A stretch of 5,092 nt of DNA from an uncultured Magnetococcales bacterium (GTDB taxonomy: Bacteria; Pseudomonadota; Magnetococcia; Magnetococcales; Magnetaquicoccaceae). The notes under the pieces were generated by a model. That model ran no database searches, was not told the origin of the DNA, and worked only from the letters and a program-made list of their open reading frames with translations. Position 1 is the stretch's first letter. Each line of letters starts with the position of its first letter. A program made the position numbers and the translations under genes. Below are positions 1 to 5,092 of the stretch, piece after piece. The DNA is taken from positions 1 to 5,092 of the forward strand of contig CAIWLA010000048.1 in the NCBI GenBank assembly GCA_903913345.1, given 5' to 3'.

Positions 1-1846
1 CCTTGATGCGCACCAGCAGGCCCGGCAACAACTGACGATGCAGACTGTAGATCAGCCGCAACAGGCCATCGATACGATATCGAATCCGCACCGCCCCACT
101 GGTAGGGCCGAGGTGAATATCCGATGCATAGCGGCGCACGGCATCGGTCAACAGGGCATTGACCAGACGCACCATGGGATGACTGGGGGAATGGCTGGAC
201 TCTGAGCCATCCCGCACCAGATTGTCCAGATCCACCTCCCCGGTCTCCAATTCCCGCAGAATGCCCCGCACCGAGAGATCAAAGCCGTAAAAACGGTCGA
301 TGGCCGCACTGATCTCCCCTTCCCCCGCCAGCATGGGCTTGATGGTCACTCGTGGCCATTGGGCCGTGGTCAACAGGGCCTGCAACTTGTCCAGCACGGC
401 CACATTCAGGGGATTGAACATGGCCACCACCAGAACCTGTTCGTCCGCCTGGCCCGCTTCTCCCGGCACCGCGCCAACCGGTGGACCAAAAGAGACCGGC
501 AATACCCCATGCTGCTGGGCAAATGATTTGGGAATCAACTGCAAAACCTTGGGCTGGGGCAATACCTCGCGCAGGTCAATGCTCTCCTGGGACAGGCTCT
601 CCGCCAGCAGATCCCGCATCTGGGATTCTGATATAAATCCAAGATAGATCAACAGCTTTCCGAGAGATTCCCCGCTCTTTTTCTGTTCGGTCAATGCGGT
701 TTGCAATTGGTCCGGTGTAATGATGGCCTTTTCCAGCAGGAGATCGCCCAAACGCCGCACGGGACGATCCACCATGGCCGACACCTGGGGTTCTGTCGAT
801 GGCCCGCCCGGTGGGTGTGGATCGGGCGATGTGGAAAGGGGTGCCCGTGCCAGAGAGGGTTGCCGGGCATGGTAGCAGAGATCCGCCACCGGGGCATAAT
901 GGTTGGGTTCCGGGTTTTGCAGGAGCAGGTGGCCGTGCAGTCGCTCCAGGGCACCGGGGAGCAGGCCGTTGCTCAGACCGATCTCCAACCCCAACCGGGC
1001 GGCATCGTGGAGATGGACACGATAATCCGATTGTGCCGCCGGCCAATCGGCCAGGTCGGCCAACAAATCGTCCTGGGCCAGGACAAAGACATCCAGCCGC
1101 AGACGATCGGGCAGCGGACCATGGGTGGGCAACAGGCGAAGATGATTGAGATAACCTCGGCTCTTCTCCACCTCCTGGCGCACCAGAGCGGCCCACTCTT
1201 TGGGGGGGCGACCGGTGACGGGGGTCAAACGGCTGATCAGGGTGCGTCCCTGGTGGAAAAAGGTCTGTCGCAGACCACCGGAATGGAGTCCCACCAGCAG
1301 GGCGTTCTCCGAACGGACCGTCAAACGACGCAGCAGTGCCCGACTCAATAATTGCAACGACCAGACACCGGCCAACGGTTGCCCGGAGTGCCGCAAGGCG
1401 GTCAACCAGGGGGTCACCAGATCGGGTTTGGTCAAGCCGGAAAAGAGAATCCACTCGCCACCCTCCCGATCAGCCCCCTGGGAAACCGCGCGTCGCAGGG
1501 GTGTGCCGGGAAAAATGCGGGTCAATCGCCGTTCCAATACCGCCGTCCGGCTGGCCCCCCACATCCTGGGCAGCCTCTCCCGGCGCAACTCCTCCTCGAT
1601 GACATCCACGAGCAGATAGACTGGTCTCTTTTCGGCTTCCCGTGGTGCCGATGGATGGAAAAAGGCCGCAAAGGCCGCCTGGGCATCCAGATCGCCTTGT
1701 TGGAAACGACCCACATCCGTAAACGAACCATTGTGCCAGTCACATACGGTGAGCCACTGGTCCGACAAAAACAACAGGCACTTTTTTTGCATCCGTTGCT
1801 GGGTGGACAAAAACCATTTTTCCCGAAGAAGGTGCAGGAGTGACAT
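1..1846 (-). CDS. GspE/PilB-type ATPase with an extra ~350-residue N-terminal region (3' end outside window)
   Basis: One open frame of 615 codons runs from ATG at 1846 off the left edge. Residues ~358-540 resemble the MshEN (T2SSE_N) domain of type II secretion/type IV pilus assembly ATPases: RRLGDLLLEKAIITPDQL, then LGKLLIYLGFISESQM, then LIPKSFAQQHGVLPV and VAMFNPLNVAVLDKL. Residues ~558-615 match the start of the GspE core, with DAVRRYASDIHL followed by VRIRYRIDGLLR. The Walker A and B motifs would lie beyond the edge and cannot be seen. Residues 1-345 are a soluble region I cannot assign (VYLLVDVIEEELRRERLP, ALLVGLHSGGLRQTFFHQGR). From memory it resembles uncharacterised proteins encoded beside such ATPases in proteobacteria. 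A Pro/Ser-rich linker (~335-357) joins the two parts. The start is chosen for GGAG at 1857-1860, ten bases upstream. An internal ATG at 775 (M358) after AGGTG could be an alternative start for the ATPase alone. The family powers pilus extension or secretion at the inner membrane; that this copy does so is inferred. Confidence 0.85.
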   Translation of the reverse strand, partial: MSLLHLLREKWFLSTQQRMQKKCLLFLSDQWLTVCDWHNGSFTDVGRFQQGDLDAQAAFAAFFHPSAPREAEKRPVYLLVDVIEEELRRERLPRMWGASRTAVLERRLTRIFPGTPLRRAVSQGADREGGEWILFSGLTKPDLVTPWLTALRHSGQPLAGVWSLQLLSRALLRRLTVRSENALLVGLHSGGLRQTFFHQGRTLISRLTPVTGRPPKEWAALVRQEVEKSRGYLNHLRLLPTHGPLPDRLRLDVFVLAQDDLLADLADWPAAQSDYRVHLHDAARLGLEIGLSNGLLPGALERLHGHLLLQNPEPNHYAPVADLCYHARQPSLARAPLSTSPDPHPPGGPSTEPQVSAMVDRPVRRLGDLLLEKAIITPDQLQTALTEQKKSGESLGKLLIYLGFISESQMRDLLAESLSQESIDLREVLPQPKVLQLIPKSFAQQHGVLPVSFGPPVGAVPGEAGQADEQVLVVAMFNPLNVAVLDKLQALLTTAQWPRVTIKPMLAGEGEISAAIDRFYGFDLSVRGILRELETGEVDLDNLVRDGSESSHSPSHPMVRLVNALLTDAVRRYASDIHLGPTSGAVRIRYRIDGLLRLIYSLHRQLLPGLLVRIK

Positions 1847-1975
1847 GCCAGAACGACTCCAAAAAAAGGGATTGCAAGGAAGAAAGATACCCGAAGATGG
1901 ATGGAAACCAAAGCCAAAATCGTTCCATCCGTCGGAAGAGAGCCACGCATTTTTTATCTTTCGGCGTGACAATGC

Positions 1976-2010
1976 CGGAAAAACAGATTACGCTGTCTCC
2001 GCTGTTTCCG
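1976..2010. repeat. Imperfect inverted repeat in the divergent intergenic region
   Basis: CGGAAAAACAG at 1976-1986 pairs with CTGTTTCCG at 2002-2010, with one unpaired A in the left arm and a 15-base loop. It lies 73 bases before the kinase start and 130 bases upstream of the ATPase start. It could be a 5' leader hairpin of the kinase transcript or an operator. I see no convincing -35/-10 pair for either gene in the 236 bases between the two starts, so its role is unassigned. Confidence 0.3.
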
Positions 2011-2070
2011 AAATTATTTCCGGGACAGCAATGGGCCATGCCTCAATGACAGCTTCAAATGGTTGATTTC

Positions 2071-2075
2071 AGGAG
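2071..2075 (+). promoter_or_regulatory. Ribosome binding site that sets the kinase start
   Basis: AGGAG is followed by a 7-base spacer and then ATG at 2083. An in-frame ATG eight codons upstream (2059) has no comparable purine tract before it, so 2083 is the preferred start. Confidence 0.75.
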
Positions 2076-2082
2076 AGTGGGG

Positions 2083-3876
2083 ATGATCAGAGCGGACAAG
2101 GAACAAATTGCCATTGGGAGCGACCTGCAAAACTATCGCATCGAAGGGGTTTTGGGTCAGGGCGGGTTTGGTGTCACCTATCGCGCCGTGGATACCTCCG
2201 AGAACAACCGGGCCGTGGCCATCAAGGAATATTTTCCGCGCTCCATGGCCCTGCGGGAACCCAACGGCATGGTCCGACCCAAAAGCGATTCGGAAGAGGA
2301 CAAGCGGATGTTTGCCTGGGGTCTGGAGCGATTCCGCAAGGAAATCCTGACCCTGGCCAAGTTTACCCACGACAACATTGTCCCCATCCTCTATTTTTTT
2401 GAAACCCTGGGCACCGTCTACATGGTGATGCCTTTTGTCGAGGGAGACAGTCTCAAGGCGCATGTCAAGAAAGAGCGCGGCATGACGGAAGAGCGGTTGT
2501 TGAATATTGTCGTCCCCTTGCTGGGCGGGCTGGAGGTGATGCACAAGGTGGGATTTTTGCACCGCGACATCAAGCCCGACAACATCTTTATCCAGCACCA
2601 TAATGGACAGCCGCTGCTGCTGGATTTCGGAGCGACCCGCCAGGCCATGGGGGCTGGCAGTGCCAACATGACCGTGGTGATGACGCCCGAATATGCACCG
2701 ATGGAACAAGGCAACGCCGACAGCAGCAAACAGGGACCATGGACCGATATTTTTTCCATGGGCGCAGTCATGTATTGGGCCGTGACCGATATCAAGCCCT
2801 TGTCGGCCACCACCCGCGCCACCGCCATGCTGAGCCAGGAACCCGATCCCATGCCACCCGTGGCGCAGGTCGCCAAGGGCAAGTATTCGGAAAAGGTGAT
2901 GCGGGCCATTGATCATGCCATCAAACTGTCCGCTGGTGACCGCCCGCAGAGCATTGCGGAGTGGCGGGAAGAGATGCTGGGGACCGCCCATGCCGTCTCG
3001 CCATCCCTGAAAAGTTTGAGCGGGAGAGTGGCGCAAATAGCCGGACGACGCCCCATCCCCGCCTTCGATCGTTCCGCGTTGCGCAGCAATACGGGTGCGC
3101 CCTATCCGCCGCGCGGGGGTGAATCCTCCCAGACGGGGGGGGCATCCGGTACCAGCGACACCTCCGGTCCGGCGCGTGATCCCTCCATGATGCGCCCTCC
3201 AGAACCGTCTTCCGTGGAGCCGTCCGCCAACGAGGGGGCCTCCAGTGACAGTCAACCCACTCCCTCTGTCTCTCCACCCTCCCTTGCCGCCCTCTCCACG
3301 CGCGGTCCTTTGCAGAGACCGGCCTTTGCGATGCGCACCTTGGGCAATGCCCCGGCTCCGTCCGGTGGTGTCGCTGCACTGCGTCCCACCAGCCTCTCCG
3401 CTCGGGTGGCGGCGGGCGGACGACCGGAGGTGACTTCCGGTTCTCCCATCAACGAGACGTCCGCTCCCCAGGCGGCCCCGCAGGATGATCGGTTTTTCGA
3501 TGGTGAGAATGGTACCATCGTCGATCGAAAATACAAATTGATTGGCCTGAAAAATGTCAAGTGCTTTGGCAGAAAATCCTGGTCCGATGCCCTCTCCGCC
3601 GTGCGGGATTTGACATCCGGGGCGTGCGGTTTGACCGATGGCTCGCGCAGCGGCGATTGGCGACTGCCCACCAAGGATGAATTGCCCATTCTGACGGAAT
3701 GGAAGGAGAGCGGTATGTTTCCCGGCGTCCCGCCCTTCGATGATTATTGGTCCAGGGATGTCAATCCTGAAAACACGGCCAACGCCTGGTTTATCGGTAT
3801 CGATTCCGGTCGGGTGGATCAGGGTGCCAAATGGATCGAAAATCGTTTCTGGCCGGTCAGAACCGCCCGTCGGTAG
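2083..3876 (+). CDS. Hanks-type Ser/Thr protein kinase with C-terminal DUF1566 domain
   Basis: 597 residues. The kinase domain spans about residues 18-297 and keeps every key element: glycine loop GQGGFGVTY (25-33), VAIK lysine K48, helix-C glutamate E87, catalytic HRDIKPDN (160-167, D162), DFG (181-183), activation-segment end TPEYAPMEQ (201-209), D222 in the WTDIFSMG motif, and R287 in GDRPQS. It should therefore be active and phosphorylate Ser/Thr on proteins; the substrate is unknown. Residues ~306-466 form a Pro/Ser/Ala/Gly-rich linker, probably disordered. Residues ~470-597 are a DUF1566 (Lcl C-terminal-like) domain, recognised by CGLTDGSRSGDWRLPTKDEL, the YWSRD segment and the terminal FWPVR. 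I see no hydrophobic stretch long enough for a membrane segment, unlike many bacterial receptor kinases, so both ends are predicted cytoplasmic. The start at 2083 is supported by AGGAG; ATG at 2059 would add eight residues. The next gene, 50 bases downstream, encodes an exported DUF1566 paralogue. Confidence 0.93.
   Translation: MIRADKEQIAIGSDLQNYRIEGVLGQGGFGVTYRAVDTSENNRAVAIKEYFPRSMALREPNGMVRPKSDSEEDKRMFAWGLERFRKEILTLAKFTHDNIVPILYFFETLGTVYMVMPFVEGDSLKAHVKKERGMTEERLLNIVVPLLGGLEVMHKVGFLHRDIKPDNIFIQHHNGQPLLLDFGATRQAMGAGSANMTVVMTPEYAPMEQGNADSSKQGPWTDIFSMGAVMYWAVTDIKPLSATTRATAMLSQEPDPMPPVAQVAKGKYSEKVMRAIDHAIKLSAGDRPQSIAEWREEMLGTAHAVSPSLKSLSGRVAQIAGRRPIPAFDRSALRSNTGAPYPPRGGESSQTGGASGTSDTSGPARDPSMMRPPEPSSVEPSANEGASSDSQPTPSVSPPSLAALSTRGPLQRPAFAMRTLGNAPAPSGGVAALRPTSLSARVAAGGRPEVTSGSPINETSAPQAAPQDDRFFDGENGTIVDRKYKLIGLKNVKCFGRKSWSDALSAVRDLTSGACGLTDGSRSGDWRLPTKDELPILTEWKESGMFPGVPPFDDYWSRDVNPENTANAWFIGIDSGRVDQGAKWIENRFWPVRTARR
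3135..3142 (+). repeat. G8 homopolymer in the kinase linker
   Basis: Eight consecutive G residues encode part of Thr-Gly-Gly-Ala in the low-complexity linker. A slip of one base would separate the intact kinase domain from the DUF1566 domain. This could be a contingency tract or simply a by-product of Gly-rich coding in GC-rich DNA. Confidence 0.5.
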
Positions 3877-3926
3877 GCAACCCGACAGGGAGCCAATCCG
3901 GCCTTTTTTGCAGAGAGCAAGGTTCC

Positions 3927-4400
3927 ATGAAAGAGACAAGCAGGAAGAGGGTGTCCGTGGTGGCTGGTATGGTCTGTCTGCTGCTGATGGTGGCGGCGGT
4001 CGGTTCGCAGGCCGCCGAGCGGTTTGTCAACAATGGCAACGGCACCATTACCGACCACAAATCCAGGCTGATCGGTTTGGCCGATGGCAACTGTCTGCAA
4101 AAGAGAACCTGGGAGGAGGCCACGGCGGAGGTGGGCAAACTGGCCAGCGGCCTCTGTGGTTTGTCCGATGGATCCCCACCGGGCGGTTGGCGACTGCCCA
4201 CCAAAAGGGAATTGCCCATTTTGCTCGATTGGAAAAAAAGCGATCGGTTTGTGGCCATGCGGCACGATTTTTACTGGTCAGGCACGACCAATGAAGAGGA
4301 TTCGTCCCTGGCATGGTTGCTGTTTCTGACCACCGGTTATGTCGGAAATGACGTCAAAACGGACAAAAACCTGATGTGGCCAGTCCGCGATGAGCCGTAA
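3927..4400 (+). CDS. Small exported DUF1566-domain protein
   Basis: 157 residues. The N-terminus is a classical Sec signal peptide: charged KETSRKR (2-8), a hydrophobic core at about 9-26, and SQA-A as the likely cleavage site after residue 29. C17 lies inside the core without a lipobox, so a lipoprotein is unlikely. The mature ~128 residues are almost entirely one DUF1566 domain, with RFVNNGNGTITD, LCGLSDGSPPGGWRLPTKRE, FYWSGTT and the terminal MWPVR. This matches the C-terminal domain of the kinase just upstream without gaps through the first ~70 residues. The start is chosen because the signal peptide begins there; AAGG at 3919-3922 is a modest ribosome binding site with a short spacer. 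An in-frame ATG at 3831 would overlap the kinase gene and add residues that do not look like real protein. The product is expected in the periplasm or outside the cell. The function of DUF1566 domains is not established; a sensor or binding role is inference. Confidence 0.88.
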   Translation: MKETSRKRVSVVAGMVCLLLMVAAVGSQAAERFVNNGNGTITDHKSRLIGLADGNCLQKRTWEEATAEVGKLASGLCGLSDGSPPGGWRLPTKRELPILLDWKKSDRFVAMRHDFYWSGTTNEEDSSLAWLLFLTTGYVGNDVKTDKNLMWPVRDEP

Positions 4401-4428
4401 GGGGTATGAAGTAAATGGGTGATTCCTG

Positions 4429-4557
4429 CCGCCAAAGCCTTTCAAACCGCGCCGCATGGGTGGCGGTGTCGCGCACGGTGTGGTGAATCTTCCGGTGTCC
4501 AAGGCAGTCTTGAACAAGCCGCGTGTCCGCGCCTTGATCGGCCAAGGCGAAAATCCT
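4429..4557 (-). pseudogene. Tyrosine recombinase, C-terminal remnant
   Basis: Reading 4557 down to 4429 gives RIFALADQGADTRLVQDCLG, HRKIHHTVRDTATHAA and RFERLWR. This is the tail of an integrase-family tyrosine recombinase, whose usual form is roughly ALADKGADTRLIQDYLGHR followed by HTVRYT and RFxxLW. Only about 43 residues remain. An in-frame TGA at 4566-4564 lies just upstream, and no earlier recombinase sequence is visible. The position of the nucleophilic Tyr (HTVRYT) reads Asp (GAC). The Cys in QDCLG replaces the more usual Tyr. The native stop after RFERLWR is missing, so the frame continues antisense into the end of the DUF1566 gene. It cannot encode a functional recombinase. Confidence 0.8.
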
Positions 4558-4579
4558 TTGTTTTCAATCTGACCTTGTT

Positions 4580-4648
4580 TTACCATTGAACAGAGTGGCT
4601 CATTTCAAGGCGTTTTTCCACTTCGGCGGGTAGTCTGATTGCAAGCAT
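4580..4648 (-). pseudogene. Truncated RelB/CopG-like antitoxin gene (5' stub)
   Basis: ATG at 4648 is preceded by AGGAG (4659-4655) with a 6-base spacer. It encodes 22 residues, MLAIRLPAEVEKRLE and then MSHSVQW before TAA. The first 15 residues match the start of ribbon-helix-helix antitoxins of the RelB/DinJ/CopG type (typically MLAIRLPxxIExRLxxLAxxTGRTK); residues 16-22 do not continue the family. Those proteins have roughly 70-90 residues and bind operator DNA while neutralising a RelE/ParE-like toxin. The rest of the antitoxin and any toxin are missing, and the recombinase tail follows 23 bases later on the same strand. I read this as the surviving 5' end of a deleted toxin-antitoxin operon. 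A genuine 22-residue peptide is possible but less likely. Confidence 0.7.
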
Positions 4649-4670
4649 GATTGGCTCCTGTTTTGAATGT

Positions 4671-4682
4671 CATACAAGTATA
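4671..4682 (-). promoter_or_regulatory. Probable operator and -10 element of the truncated antitoxin gene
   Basis: On the minus strand the sequence is TATACTTGTATG. ATAC and GTAT are inverted around TT, and TATACT (4682-4677) is a good -10 match, about 28 bases before the start codon. No clear -35 is seen at normal spacing. A palindrome overlapping the -10 fits autoregulation by a ribbon-helix-helix antitoxin, but that function is inferred. Confidence 0.45.
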
Positions 4683-4707
4683 GCGCGCAAAAACAGCGAA
4701 TGCCAGC

Positions 4708-4738
4708 AACGGATGAGACATTTTTAGAACGGATGAGA
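4708..4738. repeat. Two 11-bp direct repeats at 20-base spacing
   Basis: AACGGATGAGA occurs at 4708-4718 and again at 4728-4738, start to start 20 bases apart (about two helical turns). The repeats sit between the antitoxin stub's promoter and the 3' end of the response regulator gene. They could be a regulator site or scar repeats; function unknown. Confidence 0.55.
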
Positions 4739-4748
4739 GGGGATCGGT

Positions 4749-5092
4749 TCAGCCCAGGAAACGGCGTACACGAGGCAGAAAATCCGCATAATCAAAGGGT
4801 TTGGTGATAAAGTCATTGGCCCCCAACTGAAAGGCCTTTTCCCGCGTGGCGATGGTTTCGTCGCCGGTGATCAGAATGATGGGAATGTCGAGTGTCTCCG
4901 GTCGGTTGCGCATCTCTTTCAACAAATCAAAACCGTTGATGCCCGGCATCTGGACATCGGCAATGATCAAGTGGAAGGTCTGTTCCGCTGTCAGATGGAG
5001 GGCGGTCAGTCCGCTGTCTGTCTCGGTGACGGCCGCATGCTCCGGTTGCAACCGGAGGAGCAACAGTTGGCGAAATTCGGCATCGTCATCGA
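4749..5092 (-). CDS. Receiver-only (CheY-like) response regulator, 5' end outside window
   Basis: 113 residues are visible, ending at TGA 4751-4749. The frame enters at the right edge already in the N-terminal acidic cluster DDDAEFRQLL, so only about the first half-dozen residues and the start codon are missing. Receiver landmarks are present: the phospho-acceptor Asp in LIIADVQMPG (codon 4958-4956), the conserved Thr in ILITGD (4868-4866), and the Lys in FITKPFD (4802-4800). The protein ends with the last helix (FLPRVRRFLG), so there is no output domain. It should be a cytoplasmic phospho-relay or CheY-like signalling protein. Its cognate kinase is not in the window, and any tie to the Ser/Thr kinase nearby is speculative. 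A TTG at 5063 is not the likely start because the acidic residues lie upstream of it. Confidence 0.92.
   Translation of the reverse strand, partial: DDDAEFRQLLLLRLQPEHAAVTETDSGLTALHLTAEQTFHLIIADVQMPGINGFDLLKEMRNRPETLDIPIILITGDETIATREKAFQLGANDFITKPFDYADFLPRVRRFLG

Noticed and set aside
701..1351. A 216-codon plus-strand open frame
   Set aside because: It is antisense to the ATPase gene with no ribosome binding site or recognisable domain.
576..1454. A 292-codon minus-strand open frame overlapping the ATPase gene
   Set aside because: It lies in a different frame from the continuous 615-codon reading that contains the MshEN and GspE motifs; its translation is Pro/Arg/Gly-rich and unlike any protein family.
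2014..3939. A 641-codon open frame antisense to the kinase gene
   Set aside because: It mirrors the GC-rich codon pattern of the kinase, its translation is Gly/Arg/His-rich with no recognisable domain, and the plus-strand frame carries a complete kinase with all motifs.
3487..4400. Possible diversity-generating retroelement target (repeated ligand-binding-like domain at a kinase C-terminus)
   Set aside because: There is no reverse transcriptase or template repeat in the window, and the differences between the copies are spread over all base types rather than concentrated at template adenines.
4401..4429. Terminator after the exported DUF1566 gene
   Set aside because: No GC-rich stem followed by a T run is seen after the stop at 4400.
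1..5092. tRNA, rRNA, CRISPR array or complete insertion sequence
   Set aside because: No such structure, regularly spaced repeat array or transposase reading was found on either strand.

Overview
The window (about 5.1 kb, moderately high GC) looks like chromosomal DNA of a Gram-negative proteobacterium. The evidence is a GspE/PilB-type ATPase with an MshEN-like N-terminal domain, Sec-type export of a small protein, and Shine-Dalgarno-led genes. Coupling of Ser/Thr kinases to DUF1566 (Lcl C-terminal-like) domains is something I associate with Magnetococcia-like and other environmental proteobacteria. That taxonomic guess is weak and rests on recall, not on a search.

Layout. (1) Positions 1-1846, minus strand: one uninterrupted reading frame that leaves the window. 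It has a ~350-residue N-terminal region of unassigned function, a proline-rich linker, then a GspE/PilB-like part cut off by the window edge before the Walker A motif. (2) Positions 1847-2082: a divergent intergenic region with a possible hairpin. (3) Positions 2083-3876, plus strand: a soluble Hanks-type Ser/Thr kinase with a long disordered linker and a C-terminal DUF1566 domain. (4) Positions 3927-4400, plus strand: a small exported protein that is almost only a DUF1566 domain. It is a close paralogue of the kinase's C-terminal domain, aligning at nucleotide level with a constant 530-base offset. (5) Positions 4401-4748: no intact gene, but a scar of mobile or accessory DNA on the minus strand. 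It holds the promoter-proximal stub of a RelB/CopG-like antitoxin gene and the C-terminal tail of a tyrosine recombinase whose catalytic Tyr position reads Asp. (6) Positions 4749-5092, minus strand: a receiver-only response regulator, cut at its N-terminus by the window edge.

How the genes may work together. The kinase and the secreted DUF1566 protein are co-directional, 50 bases apart and share a domain, so they are probably one transcription unit. In one the domain is tethered to a cytoplasmic kinase, and in the other it is exported. The pilus/secretion-type ATPase is divergent from them and may share a regulatory region. The receiver protein lies beyond the scar and has no evident link. 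The most interesting points are the kinase/exported-paralogue pair, the fused architecture of the GspE-like protein, and the decayed toxin-antitoxin/recombinase junction.
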